Source: Lumnitzera littorea (taxonomy: Eukaryota > Streptophyta > Magnoliopsida > Myrtales > Combretaceae). Taken from it: a DNA stretch of 64,000 bases. Position numbers and translations under genes: made by a program. The notes under the pieces are model-generated. The model saw only the letters and a program-made list of their open reading frames with translations, ran no database searches and was not told the DNA's origin. Location of the stretch: NCBI GenBank assembly GCA_024138015.1, contig JAMXBB010000006.1:75118300-75182299 (forward strand), given 5' to 3'. Shown here in pieces: positions 34,116 through 45,439 of this stretch (position 1 is the stretch's first letter; each line of letters begins with the position of its first letter).

Positions 34116-35747
34116 CTATGACAAGGCATCAACGAGAGGTAAGTTAATATGCAGTTGTTTAAAGAGGTCAAGGAACTTACTGAATTGTTGGTCATTGCAA
34201 TCTTGCTTGAGTCTTTGGGGATATGGGATAGGTGGTTGATATTCCTTCGCCTTAGATGACTCTATGTCTTCCATTGCTTTCATCCCCTCCTTGCTCTTAC
34301 TAGTCTCCTCGCTAACCTTCCTCTCAGTATGCAACTCTTTCCCACTTCGAAGTGTCACTGCCTTGACATGTTCCTTTGGATTGGCTTCTGTATTCCCCGG
34401 TAACATTCCTTGTGGTCTTTTAGAGATTAGCTTCGCAAGTTAACCAATTTGGTTCTCAAGGTTGCGATTGGAAGCCTCTTGATTCCTCAATGATGATTTA
34501 ATGTTGGATAAGTGAGCCTCATTGCCTTGAATATATTTTGTGAGAAGTTTTTCCACACTGGACTTCTTTTCTTGAGGAAGAGGAGGTGGGAATGGTCTCT
34601 GAAATCTAGGTGGGCCAAAGTTAGTCTTCTGCTGGCCTTGGTTTTGATTTCCGCATGAGAAATTGGAGTGATTCCTCCATCTAGGATGATAAGTGTTGCT
34701 GTAGGGGTTATTTTGTTGCTTAGGTGGATTTCCTAGATAATCTACCTGTTCCAGTTGTTCTTATGCTCCATACCCCTGCATACCAAAGTCACTTACATCC
34801 AATTGTACTTGTTGAGGGCCAACAGAGAGTGCATCAATCTTCTTACTCAATAAGTCTACCTTGGCTGCCAGATCAGTGGTCAAGTCCACATCATAAATTC
34901 CCATAACCTTTTGCTTGGCTCTAGTGCTTTCCCACTGATAATTGTTCATCACTATTCCTTCAATTAGGTTTTGTACTTGCTTAGGTGTCTTTGTGTTCAA
35001 AGTACCTCCTGCAGATGCATCAATCATTTGTCTCATAGATAAATTGAGACCATTATAGAAGATTTGAATCTACATCCATAGTGGGAGGCCATGATGTGGG
35101 CACCTCTTGAGCAAGTCTTTGAACCACTCCCAAGTGTCATATAAAGTCTCCACTTCCAATTGGGCAAAACAAGAAATATCGTTTCGAAGTTTAGTGGTCT
35201 TAGCATGTGGGAAATACTTCTCCAAAAATTTCTCTACCAATTCATTCCAAGTTGTGATTGAATTTTGTGGTAGAGAGTTCAACCACTGTTTTGTTCTACC
35301 CCTCAAGGAAAAAGGAAATAGCCGCAGTCGGATGGCATCATCCGTGGCTCCGTTGATTTTAAATGTATCACAAATCTCTAGAAAGCTAGAGATGTAGGCA
35401 TTAGGATCTTCATCTTGGAGACCATCAAATTGAACATATTGTTGCACCATTTGTATGATGTTAGGTGCAATTTGGAAGTTATTAACCGCAACGGTTGGCC
35501 TTGTGATACTAGAGTCAGCTCCAATAAGTGTAGGCCTTGAATAGTCGGACATAGTCCGATTTACTTCATTACCGTTGTTAGCCATGTGTGGTAGATCTTC
35601 TTGATCGATGAATTGAGTGTTGGCCTCTTCACCCTTTTCCTCAATCTCAATGATTGACTCGTCTTCTATGGTAGCCATAATTTTTCTAGGTCGCAATCTC
35701 AAATTTTGAAGGACAGTTCTCTCAATTTTAGGATCAAGTTCTACCAA
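34116..35747 (-). pseudogene. Athila-1 Gag, three in-frame stops
   Basis: Structural protein. The start is taken at 35747 (MVELDPKIERTVLQNLRLRP) in the leader about 140 bases from the primer site. The capsid core is at 35070-35460 (FDGLQDEDPNAYISSFLEIC, FPFSLRGRTKQWLNSLP, WNELVEKFLEKYFPHAKT). Then follow a stop (TAG for CAG) near 35070, FYNGLNLSMRQMIDASAGGT, stops near 34760 and 34440, and a basic/Ser-rich region with VTLRSGKEL (near 34340), a conserved Athila block before protease. All segments are in one frame, so only point mutations to stops disrupt it. The ATG further in at 35036 is just an internal restart. Confidence 0.9.
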
Positions 35748-35888
35748 ATCTTCCAGGTTGCTTCAGGTCATGCACTATAAGGGCAATAAATATAGAATCA
35801 ATTGCAGCTTTTGGTAATAAAAATAAATAATGAAAATATAAAAAAAATGGTCAAATTAATAAAGCAACTAGTATTCTTAATATCAAAA

Positions 35889-35907
35889 ATCCCCGGCAAT
35901 GGCACCA
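35889..35907 (-). other. Primer-binding site, tRNA-Asp (Athila-1)
   Basis: Minus-strand TGGTGCCATTGCCGGGGAT, six bases after the LTR end, differs at two places from the TGGCGCCGTTGCCGGGGAT complementary to tRNA-Asp that is typical of Athila. Confidence 0.88.
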
Positions 35908-35913
35908 AAAACT

Positions 35914-37141
35914 TGATATCAGGCAAGTGCACCTATCAATTTTAATATAGTAGATGTAAGTCCGAGTCAATCCCTCAAAGACTTTGAATACTAATATTAA
36001 CCTTAGCTCTATTATCTAACCAGAAAATTGTACTGAGTTGAATGAATTAAAAATACTAAAATTAACAAACTAACCTAATTATGAGACTTGATTAAGCAAT
36101 TTAGAAAGTGATAAAATTGAGAACAACTTCAAGAAGGTAATAACGTATTTAGGAATTATTTCCCCTAGTGTTTAACATGTGACCGCTTAAAATACATCCA
36201 ATTCAATCTCTATTATACTTGACCGGAAGGATTCACAATTAAAGTTAATATCTTTCTCAAGCATATTAACCTTAATCCTAAATTATTTACCGGAATCTCT
36301 TCTCTCAGTAATATAATTCAGAATCGCATTAATGTATAATGAATTCCCACACAAACGAACAACTTTCCAAAAAAAACATATATCTTATCTCTAAGTACAC
36401 ATGTAATTCTCTCTAATTATGTCAAGATCTCATTACACATGTAATTTCTCAATCATCATGCATAATATCATAGATTGATACTCTAGAAATATCAATTAAC
36501 AATTAAATAACATAATTGAATCAAGAAAAGATAGAAACTTTATTGAAAATTATCAACCAATCTAATAGTCACATGAAACCTTAGGTTCCATAATCCTAAA
36601 TACAAGAATCTTAAGCTATCATAATGAAACTAAAAATGAATTCCAACAAAACCAATAAATAAAACATGAAAAACCCCTTTTGTTGATGATAAATCTCTTC
36701 AATCTTGAAGTTGGGTGTTGCTTTCGCCTTTTTCTCCTCCTTCTCTTCAAGTCTCTTCTCTTTTTAATGTCTCTTATTCTGTGCGAAACCCTAATATGTC
36801 CTTTTATAATGTATTGTAAGGTTTTCGTTTTCATCACCAGACACGGCCTAGGATACAGTCGTGTCCCTAGGTCGTGTAACTTTCTGACCTTAGCAAATCT
36901 TCCTGGATGAACACAGCTTGGGTACATGGTTGTGTAACTTCAAAACTCCATAACTCATTCATTTGAGCTCCAAATTAAGTGAAACTTGATTCCTTTTCTT
37001 CGTTTTCAATCCAAGAATGCGTTCAAACCTTGAAATCAAAATTTTACTCAATTAAGTATCAATTTCTTTAAAGAAAACCAAAGATGTAAAGGAAATACTA
37101 TAAAATCATCATCTGAAATATATTTAAAATCAGAGTTATCA
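35914..37141 (-). repeat. Athila-1 5' LTR
   Basis: 1228 bases, the same length as the 3' LTR at 25199-26426. On the minus strand it begins TGATAACTCTGATTTTAAAT and ends GCCTGATATCA. Confidence 0.95.
36802..36810 (-). promoter_or_regulatory. TATA box of Athila-1 5' LTR
   Basis: Minus-strand ATTATAAAAGG, conserved in the 3' LTR (near 26086-26096), roughly 340 bases from the LTR start. Confidence 0.5.
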
Positions 37142-37580
37142 ATTGTGTATTATCCTTCCTATGTATGCTTCTCACATATTATTTGGCCTACCATGGCTAT
37201 TTGACTTGAGAGTATTGCACAATGGATATAAGAATACCTATATGTTCTAAAAGGATGGGAAGAAAATTATACTAATACCCATGAGTCCTATGGAAGTGTA
37301 AGAAGCCCAAGAAAAGGTTGCTAGGTCACTACAGCAGATGTCCTTAGGGATTTCTCGAGCTTAGTTTGCCTAAGAAATTAAGGCCGAGGACTATGTGCTC
37401 CTTTTAATAAGAAGACTCTTGAAGGTGGGAGAAGATGAGACCTTACCTACCGAGGTGCAGCAACTACTTCAAGACTATGCCAACCTATTTCCTAATGAGA
37501 TGTCGAATGGTTTACCGCTCTTAAGAAGCATTGAGCATTGCATCAACCTCTAGCCTGGAGCTACCTTACCAAATGGACAT
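37142..37580 (+). pseudogene. Chromovirus-1 protease 3' part and start of reverse transcriptase
   Basis: Continues the frame cut at 25198. CIILPMYASHILFGLPWLFD parallels the protease end of chromovirus-2 (VLPTNVSHILLRQPWMFD). Further on LLQDYANLFPNEMSNGLPLL, IEHCINL and PGATLPNGH (37450-37580) are the conserved start of the reverse transcriptase region. The frame then meets the putative LTR of chromovirus-2, and the rest of chromovirus-1 is not found in the window. Confidence 0.85.
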
Positions 37581-38513
37581 TGATAGGGATTAAGGATCGA
37601 TTACACGTTCCCGAACCTAAGGGCTCTCTTAGGTGGTCCGTCGAGCTGTCCAAGGTGAGTTAAGCGTCGAGGAGCAATGTTTACCCCAATCCGACCTGCC
37701 GAGCTACTTTGCTCTCCAAGTTATCCAAGGCATTGCCGAAGTGACCAGCCAATGTGCTGAAGTGACCAGCCGTTGTACACTAGTCTAAACGCCAAATCTG
37801 AATATAACAATCTCCATAGTGCCAAGGCCAAGCTGATAACTATTAGGAGTTGACCGTCTAAAGTTGACCCCCATTATTAGCCATCCTTAAGCCAACCCCA
37901 TTCCAGCACTGTAGTTAGGGTACTGAACTTTTGATGTCGAATATAGTTAAATAGAGGTCCACCCCAGCTTAGATTATACTATTGTCAAAATTGCAGAGTA
38001 AAAACGTATACACTCTATCCTTTCTAACAATCGTACTGTCCTTTTTGACAAATGACGTTCGCTATGCCTGATTTTGTATTTTCCTCGTAAATTATTTTCC
38101 TTTTATTTAGCAAATAGGGATTCTTTTTTTTAATTATCTATAACGAAGAACCTGCCCTAACAAGGTACTATAAATAATCACGTAATGTAACAATTGCAAG
38201 GATATACAGAAGAACACACTGAACTTTTACCCTCTCTTGAGCTCAGTGTCATCCTACTTACTCTTGAGCTACTCTTATCGAGCCCATTTGAACATAGACT
38301 AGTGGTGAGTGACCTTCGAGCATACTTATGCATCAAATTAAGTATAACCTGAGCTCATGTGAGGGGTTAGTGCATCATATCCATCATTGGTGTACGGGAA
38401 CCCCCTGTTTACCCTCAACTATCATTTACTTTTCGAGTCATCTTCTGGCTTGGACCCACCCCTTTGGTTACGACTGATATTGGATTTGTGTGTTCATCCA
38501 CGAGTCCATATCA
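37581..38513 (+). repeat. Putative 5' LTR of chromovirus-2
   Basis: Starts TGATAGGGATTAAGGATCG exactly where the chromovirus-1 reverse transcriptase frame is lost, and ends at CATATCA before a tRNA-Met primer site. It is 933 bases. It is GC-richer than its surroundings near 37600-37780. Only one copy is present, so the left end is inferred. Confidence 0.55.
38168..38177 (+). promoter_or_regulatory. TATA box of chromovirus-2 LTR
   Basis: ACTATAAATAATC, about 345 bases before the primer site, with no competing motif nearby. Confidence 0.5.
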
Positions 38514-38515
38514 TC

Positions 38516-38528
38516 TTAGTATTAGAGC
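38516..38528 (+). other. Primer-binding site, initiator tRNA-Met (chromovirus-2)
   Basis: TTAGTATTAGAGC, two transitions away from TTGGTATCAGAGC, followed by TTGGCTAC as in related elements. Confidence 0.75.
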
Positions 38529-38789
38529 TTGGCTACATTCAAAGCTAGATTCTACTACTGTGTTCTTTTAGTAGTTTGTCACTACTCTCATGTGACAATG
38601 GTTTTATTGTTAGCTTTGAAGTTTAGTAGTTGAGAAGTGTTATGTACTTTGTTTTCCCCTGTTTTCGATATGCAAAAACAGAGTGTAGTTGACTGTATGC
38701 TTGTTGTGAAATTGTCATTATGAAGTAGCCATCAATGTCGAATTCAAGTGTGTAAAGAACTTTAAGAAACCAAGAAAGTGGTACTTAAC

Positions 38790-40068
38790 ATGGTTAAGGG
38801 CAAGAAGGAAGCTTCTCACCTCAGTCAATGGGTGACTGCTTGGATAGGCTTATCGACTTGGTTGCTAGTTTAGTGACTGTTATTGAAGAATAGGCAATAA
38901 ACTAGAAATAACCCCACTAAGGAACAAAACAACAGCAATGAGGCAATGGTCAGTTTAGCCTAGTTAACACCCCAGGTTAACTACCCCAAGCTGAAGGAGT
39001 TGGTAGGGACGCTAGACAAAAGTTAGCGCTTGAAGAGATTAAGGAGGAAGCAGAAGGAAATGACGAGGTAGAGGAATACTATGAGCCTAAGGAACGAAAT
39101 GCACGAGCCCCTAGAGTTAAAGGATTAAGGATGCATATTCGAAGTTTCTCTATAATGGTGATGCTTAGGACTACTTAGATTGGCTAAATAAGATTGAAAA
39201 GCAGTTTAAATGCCACAAAATGCCCAATAATGTGAAAGTTAGACTTGTTGTATTAAAGTTCACTAGTTATGCTGCCTTATAGTGGAAGAACTTGCAAGCT
39301 ACTAGAAGAAGGGAAGGAGAATGAGAGATTAGGAGTTGGGAAGATATGAAGAGAGTTATGCGGAGAAAGCTTGTGCCGAGCTATTATCTATAGGATGCCT
39401 TCAAGAGACTGTAAGAACTGAGACAAGGAGGATCGAGTGTGGAAGCCTACATTAAAGAATTCCATATGCTAATGATCCGATGTGAAGTCGTAGAGCCCAA
39501 AGACCGAACTATGTCTCAATTCATTGGCAAGTTAAAGTATGAGATTGGAGATGTCTTGGAAGCCCTAGACATTAGAACACTTGATGACGCAATCCGAGCT
39601 ACCCAAAGGACAGAAAGGCACCAAATGGGAAGATTCCGACCCCCTATTAACCAACCAAAAAGTAGCCAAACTATTCCAAGCAAACCAATGCAAATAGAAC
39701 TGAGTAAGGTTGACGAGACCCGACCCATTCTAACCATCCGAGCTAAGAAGAAGGAACTACCCAGGAAGTTTATGAAAGGCCAGAGTTCACGGATGAAGAC
39801 AAGTAAGATCAAGTGTTTCAAAGGCCAAGGATTTGGACACATGGCCGTTCAATGTCCAAATAGGCGAATGATGGTGATCCGAAGCGAGGCGCCAATGGTT
39901 GAGGTCGACAATATTGATGAAGAAGTAAAGGAGCTGAAAGAGGAAAGACAGGCTAAGCTATCTAATGAGGAAGTCATCTACAATGAGGTAGGCAACTTCA
40001 TGCCCATGCTGACCACTCTAGTGTTGAGGAGGATAATGAGTATCAGCCCTAGACCCAAAGATGAATAG
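38790..40068 (+). pseudogene. Chromovirus-2 Gag
   Basis: Starts near MVKGKKEASHLSQ (38790) but the first two thirds are broken by stops. Legible blocks are DYLDWLNKIEKQFK (39170-39215), SWEDMKRVMRRKLVPSYY (39330-39390), and an open stretch 39439-40068 (209 codons) with YIKEFHMLMIRCEVVEP, MSQFIGKL and the ALDIRTLDDAIRATQ block. The zinc knuckle CFKGQGFGHMAVQC (39811-39852) has its second Cys changed to Gly. This is the Gag of the same chromovirus group as chromovirus-1. It is followed by protease in another frame. Confidence 0.85.
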
Positions 40069-40102
40069 AGTGAAAATCTCTTCCATATTAGATGCAAGGT
40101 AA

Positions 40103-40465
40103 ATGAGTCATTGTATTGACAGTGGGAGCTGTACCAATGCAACCTCTACATTAATGGTCGAGCAGCTGAAATTGCCAACCATGCCCTCCCGAAAACCTTA
40201 CAAGCTTCATTGGCTTAGTGATGAGGGGGCCCTACAAGTATGCAAACAGGTATCTATGACAATCTACATTGGCAAGTATCGAGATGAAGTACTTTGTGAT
40301 GTGCTTCCCACCAATGTGTCCCACATTTTACTTAGGCAACCATGGATGTTTGATCGAGCAGTTATGTGTGACGGCAAATGGAACACATGTTCTGTGGAGC
40401 ATGAAGAAAGAAGGTTGAAGTTGAGTCCCATGACTATTGAAAAAGTGAAAGTCATGCAATCCTAG
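40103..40465 (+). pseudogene. Chromovirus-2 aspartic protease
   Basis: Open stretch of 120 codons. The active-site motif is CIDSGSCTNATSTL with the catalytic Asp at 40118-40120, followed by KPYKLHWLSDEGALQV, IYIGKYRDEVLCDVLP and SHILLRQPWMFDRAV, the full block order of a chromovirus protease. It ends at a TAG and continues in the same frame into reverse transcriptase. The Met used as start is simply the first in the open stretch; the protein would be part of a polyprotein. Confidence 0.88.
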
Positions 40466-40477
40466 CTTAGCTGAACC

Positions 40478-41234
40478 TTGAGGAAAGAGTCTTTGGTATT
40501 GACTCGAGCCGAACTGAAAAGAGAAATGGAGCTAGAGGGATTGAATTATCTGCTTGTCAAAAGGCTTCTAGAGATGAGACTTAAAGAGGAAGAGCTACTA
40601 ACTAAAGCAAAAACCCTACTAGATGAATTTGCCGATTTGTTTCCAAAATTGCTACCAAACAGTCTAACCCTAAACTAAGGCATTAAGCATGCGATTGACC
40701 TATAGCCAAGAGCCACGCTGCCAAACAAGCTTGCCTACAAGCTAAATCCTAAATAAGCCACCAAACTGCAGAGGCAAGTAGGTGAGTTGATGAAGAAGGG
40801 GTATTTGTGCGAGTCCTTGAGCCTCTACATTGTACCTGCCTCATTAGTACCCAAGAAGGATAGTTCTTAAAGAATGTGTGTGGATAGCCAAGCGATCAAT
40901 CGAATCACCATCAAGTATAAGTATCCTATACCCAAGCTTAATGAGATGCTAAGTGAATTAAGTGGAGCAAGAGTGTTCTCTAAGATCGACCTTAAGGTTG
41001 GGTACCATCATATTTGAATGTGTATAGGCGATGAGTCGAAGACTGCATTCAAGACAAGACATTGTTTATATAAATGGCTTGTAATGCCATTTGGACTGTC
41101 CAATGCGCCGAGTACATTCATGCAACTTATGAATCATATGCTCCAAGAATTATTGGGAAGGTTGGTCATAGTTTATTTTGATGATATTCTAGTATATAGT
41201 CCTAACTTGGAGACTCACTAAGAGCATCTCTGGC
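40478..41234 (+). pseudogene. Chromovirus-2 reverse transcriptase, truncated
   Basis: In frame with protease. Shows LLDEFADLFPKLLPNSLTL, ATLPNKLAYKLNPK, ASLVPKKDSS (Trp lost to a stop), RMCVDSQAINRITIKYKYP, FSKIDLKVGYHHI (next Arg a TGA stop), TAFKTRHCLYKWLVMPFGLS, and the active site VYFDDILVYSPNLETH with the DD intact (41174-41185). Five in-frame stops. After EHLWPLFAKL at about 41250 no reverse transcriptase, RNase H or integrase sequence is recognisable, so the 3' half of the element is missing. Confidence 0.9.
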
Positions 41235-41970
41235 CATTGTTTGCAAAACTATAGCCAACTTGGCTATTGCCAAGTAATGATGCCGATCCTAGTTGACAAT
41301 TCAGTATTGTCAAGCTAAATGAATAACTCTTTTGAGATGAATTCACTTCAGATGTGTTTGGTATAGCTTAGATTTAGGTTAGTTAGGTAAATAGTCAGAT
41401 GGGCCAAGCTATTGTCCGAGTACACCTTTGGTCGGCATCTAGTGACCATTGATAAGCACAAGAGGGTTTAGCTTAAGTAGGTCATCAAGTTGGCAAATTG
41501 TAATAGATCAGACTCCTTAGTTATAGGGCATAACAAAAGAACTCGCTTTTCCATGCTCTCTAGTCCTTACGCTTAAGCCCGAGTCATGAGTCCGATGGTC
41601 TGATTCCTATCACATAAGCAGTGACTTGATAATACAAAATAATCAAGCTTAAAATGTAGGAAATAAGGAAAAATAAGATGCATAAAGAGATACAAAGAAT
41701 AATGGTAAACTTTAGTGAAGACTGTAGTACCATGTCAGTGTTAATCAAGGGAATTGGTGGATTGGAAAAAGAAAATGACAATTTAAAAGTGTACTACATA
41801 GGGTGACTAGTAGGAGTTAAGTCAAAAGCTTGAGCAAAAGTTGGCTAAGAAGGTAAGAACAAAAGTGAGTTATAGCATTAAGAATGATGATGAGGACGAG
41901 ATGTATTTAACTGATCCAAATACCATAATAATAACTTAAAATGCACTAGTTTCGATGATGAAACTTTTCC
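41235..41970. other. Unassigned, probably 3' internal end of a third chromovirus-like element
   Basis: No recognisable domain. The last part (41880-41970) encodes an acidic stretch and FDDETFPKRGG-like residues just before a polypurine-like run, as in the 3' end of chromovirus internal regions. The junction with chromovirus-2 lies somewhere near 41235-41300. Confidence 0.4.
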
Positions 41971-41984
41971 AAAGAGAGGTGGAA
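41971..41984 (+). other. Polypurine tract of a third chromovirus-like element
   Basis: AAAGAGAGGTGGAA directly before TGTGATGCCC, an LTR-like start. Confidence 0.6.
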
Positions 41985-42916
41985 TGTGATGCCCAGCAAT
42001 TTTAATTTTAGCAACTAGGATCCAACACCTAATTTAGGAAATATAAGCTCTATAATTTTGCAACTATGTTCTAAGTGGCCAATGTAGGACATTCATAGAA
42101 GTAACTCGATTAAGCTAGAAACTTACAAGTAGATTAAAATATTAGTTGAGGAAACACCGTATACTTAGATCTTGCAAATACAATAAAATAATAACAATAT
42201 AATTAAAATAGTGAATTTTATTTTATTATTATATACTTATTGGAAACATACGAAATAAGTATCGATAGTCAACGAACCCTTAGATATAAATTATATGATT
42301 AATAAATAACACAAAATGATATGTAGAAGACATTTATATACATAGAATATAATTATCATATATATATATATATCATAATTATTAAAAATGCTCGAATTTA
42401 TGCAAATTCCACTAAATCAATAAAAGAAAATGGGATTAAATTGTTAAAAATATGTGGCATTAAGGGAACACTTATGGAAGGCCTACAAAATATAAGGAAT
42501 TTGTAAAAATAGGTTAGTGTTCTCAAAACATAAAATTTCAACACCTCAAATGTCTTTAATACATGTAACAATGGAAGAAAAATCTCATAAGCATCCCAAA
42601 CGTTCCTACAAAAATATATGCTGCCATTCTTTCCAAGGTTTAGTCATTTGTGGTCTCTAGAATAATTGCAAGAGAGAGATTGAGTGAGAAATGAATTATA
42701 GAAGAAATCTTTAAGGAAATAGTGTAATTTTGGGCATTTTTGAGTCCCCATACTTGGAGAGTTTCTAGAAGAAAACAAGGATTCTAGCTTCAAAGGAAAC
42801 CTTATGTCTAGCTTGATAGACAAACGCTCATCCCTCAACGATAGTTGGAGCGTTATGCTCTAATGAGTGTTTGGTTTTCTCGTTTTAATTAAAATTTACT
42901 AATAATAGTAATCGAT
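41985..42916 (+). repeat. 3' LTR fragment of a third chromovirus-like element
   Basis: Starts TGTGATGCCCAGCAATTTTA after a polypurine tract. Internal layout resembles the F1 LTR (an AT-rich first third with TTAGATATA, then a leader-like stretch around 42480-42700) but the sequences are not alignable by eye. It is cut at 42917 by the Athila-2 LTR; the remainder would lie beyond the window. Confidence 0.5.
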
Positions 42917-44744
42917 TGATGACAATACGGTGCACTAATAATGTAATAACTATGAAAGCACAATTTAGTCCTTAACAAATGCACCAAAACAGACTCAAAG
43001 CGACATGTAGACTCAAAATTTTATAAATGGAAATTTTCAAAATGGTATGGTCTTAACTAACCATTATACGGGATTGTTTACAATAATAATATTGGTGAGT
43101 ATTCACCAAGTTAAATTCCTTAATAAAAAGGGATTGGGTTAAGTACCAAATCCTAACATTTTACTCTAATCTAGGTAAATCAAAAGGATAATTTAGGATT
43201 GCAATTGAAATTAAAACATGATCAAAAAGCAGCAATTAACACAAATGAAAAAGACGTAGGCTTGTGATATATGTTCAAAGTAGTGGTGAGGGTATGCCAT
43301 TGAGAAATCAAGGATGCTTTTTAATTAGGTTGAGTTCAACCCAGGGTAAGGCACTTCACTCAACTATGAAGTGGAAAATCTCTTCTTGGTCTTATTTCCC
43401 CATACAATAAGCTAAATACTAAATTCTTATCCCGAATTAAGTGTTCTAGTCCTAGAGTTAAGGGGTTAATCTCCTCTCAGCTAATCCACTAAAACTACCT
43501 AATGTATTGTGAATTCAATAGGGAACACCTAATCTCCTCTCAGTCTCATAGTTGCAAGAATCTATTATTGACATTTCACTGGCTTAATGACTTAATTAGG
43601 GAATTACATAATAATCTCCTCTCAATCTCATAATTATGCAAACCCATAAACTCTCAAGAGTACTTTCTAAGATTAATCTCCTCTGATCTCATAATTGCAA
43701 GGAAACCCATTGAAAATTTCAATTAACAAGCACCTTAAAGAGTCAAATGAAATGCTTATCATCAAAATCCCATTTAAATACACATATCAATATCATAACT
43801 ACAAGGTTACACCATCTATAACATCTACATTATCACAACCCCATTAAAAACTTATTTAGCTACCCATAATAAGAACAATAAAAATAATAAATGATGAAGA
43901 AATAGTAGGAAGCTCCATTAGAGAACAAGTAAACAAGATGGGAATAAATGAACAAGAGATTAAATGAAGAGAAGGTAGTAAATACTCAATGAACAAACTT
44001 AAATGTGCATCAAAATCATAAAAACATTCACCAAATATCATAAACAAATCAATAAAGCATGAAAACAGACAATGAGCTCACAAATCTATACTAAGCAATA
44101 CTACAAACCTAATTGTAACTCGCATTTCTAGTTGCAAATATGAGTATATATAATTTTAGGCTATCGATCAATCAATGTGAAGGTCAACTGATCGATTGGT
44201 AAACAATTGTTAACACTAAGTACCTTTGTGTTTTATGTAATGCGACAATTAAGGAGGATTAGGGTTTTAGTCAAAAAACCCTAATGCTAATTTCTTCTAT
44301 CCATAGATCGGTATAGATAGTATCAATCGATCAGCATGAGTTAAATCCACCCTACATATTCATTTTGTTAAGCTGTCCTCTCCATCGATCAATCACCTAA
44401 AAGATGGCTATACACTTGATGTTTTAGGGCATATCAAGCAGTTGGTAGTAAGGCTACCATTTGATCAGTAGGCCAAGTTTACTAATGCCCTTCATTTTAG
44501 CATCCTTAATCTAACAATGAGGGCTACCAAGCCCATGGTAGGCTTAGGGGACCTGTACGTAAGATGCAAAATCAATCAAATTCTTTTAAAATTAATCTTT
44601 TTTTCATGCATTTTTAGAAATTTTATACAAGTTGGTCCATTTTGTGCATAAACTCCAAGTTCATGCAAAATTAACAAGTTTTTGCTAAATTTGTACGCAA
44701 ATGTGGATTTTAAAGTTGAGAAAAATTGCGTAATTTGAGCTACA
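42917..44744 (-). repeat. Athila-2 3' LTR
   Basis: On the plus strand it starts TGATGACAATACGGTGCAC (compare TGATATCAGGCAAGTGCACC in Athila-1) and ends TTTGAGCTACA next to a polypurine tract. It is 1828 bases. The block TTAATCTCCTCTCAGYTAAT and its variants recur between 43460 and 43690. ATCGATCAAT/GATCGATTG motifs cluster at 44160-44400. The second LTR is outside the window. It interrupts the LTR fragment at 41985-42916. Confidence 0.75.
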
Positions 44745-44760
44745 ATCACCACCCCTAAAT
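44745..44760 (-). other. Polypurine tract of Athila-2
   Basis: Minus-strand ATTTAGGGGTGGTGAT directly before TGTAGCTC, the LTR start. The adjacent CTTGTACTCAAGC matches the same place in Athila-1. Confidence 0.8.
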
Positions 44761-45439
44761 TTAGAACCTTGCTTGTACTCAAGCAAGTGAGAAAAGAGCA
44801 AATTTTTCAAAAAATGATAGCATAAGCATGCATTTCCTTAATTATCACATATAATCAAGAGTATGCTATACCATTGAAAACTTAAAATTTGCATATTCTC
44901 AATAAGGTACAAAAATCATTAAAAGTGACATTGAAATTGTTCCACTTGTGCTAAATCAAATGCTCACAAATTGAAGACTGTGTAATTAATTCGGGAATCA
45001 ATGCCTAGAAAAGTTAATTTCTCATTTTAGGTTAGGCTTATGAAATTTGAAGTTAAGTCTAACATTTTAGGATAAGTGACATGTCTCGATGTTTAATTAG
45101 CTAGCCTACATGTATACTTCTTCCTTATCTATTGCCTAAGTTTGCTAATGCCATACAAATAAAGAGTGACCACTGAATCATACCTTACTTACCCACCCCA
45201 ACTTTTGGAATAACTTTTGTACTTTACTCGTTAATCTCTTCTTTTAGATTTTTGAATTCTTTTTTCAATTTTCTTTCACTTTGTTTCTTTCTTTCTTTTC
45301 CTAACTACATTTTCCTTTATGGCGGGATCATACTTTTGATTTAAAATGATTTTCATTCAATTCCCATCATTTTTCCTTTTTAAATTTTTATTTTCGTTTC
45401 TTTTTTAGCATCCATTATGCATTGATTAAGGAACATTCA
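44761..45439. other. Athila-2 3' untranslated region, left part
   Basis: AT-rich noncoding sequence with a polypyrimidine stretch around 45230-45420. It is cut at 45440 by the F3 solo LTR. Confidence 0.6.
45435..45439. other. Target-site duplication of F3 copy B, left (ATTCA)
   Basis: ATTCA before the TG at 45440; ATTTA follows the CA at 52426. Four of five bases match. Confidence 0.55.

Larger units (their letters stand above)
25199..37141 (-). mobile_element. Athila-1: nearly complete Athila Ty3/gypsy retrotransposon
   Basis: An element of 11,943 bases on the minus strand with two 1228-bp LTRs (25199-26426 and 35914-37141), tRNA-Asp primer site, gag, protease, reverse transcriptase, RNase H, integrase, a tandem-repeat region, an Athila ORF-1/env-like frame, and a polypurine tract. 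Gene order and primer are those of Athila. LTRs differ at about 4-5% of positions over roughly 500 bases compared by eye, mostly transitions, so the insertion is relatively recent. It sits inside the protease frame of chromovirus-1. Left flank ends GTTATTG and right flank starts ATTGTGTA, so ATTG is shared if the first LTR bases overlap the duplication; a clean 5-bp duplication is not seen. Confidence 0.92.

Noticed and set aside
39516..39842. 108-codon minus-strand frame over chromovirus-2 gag
   Set aside because: Shadow of the plus-strand Gag, which carries the zinc knuckle and Gag blocks.
41235..41970. Integrase/chromodomain of chromovirus-2
   Set aside because: I looked for DDE and chromodomain blocks on both strands and found none, so no call was made.
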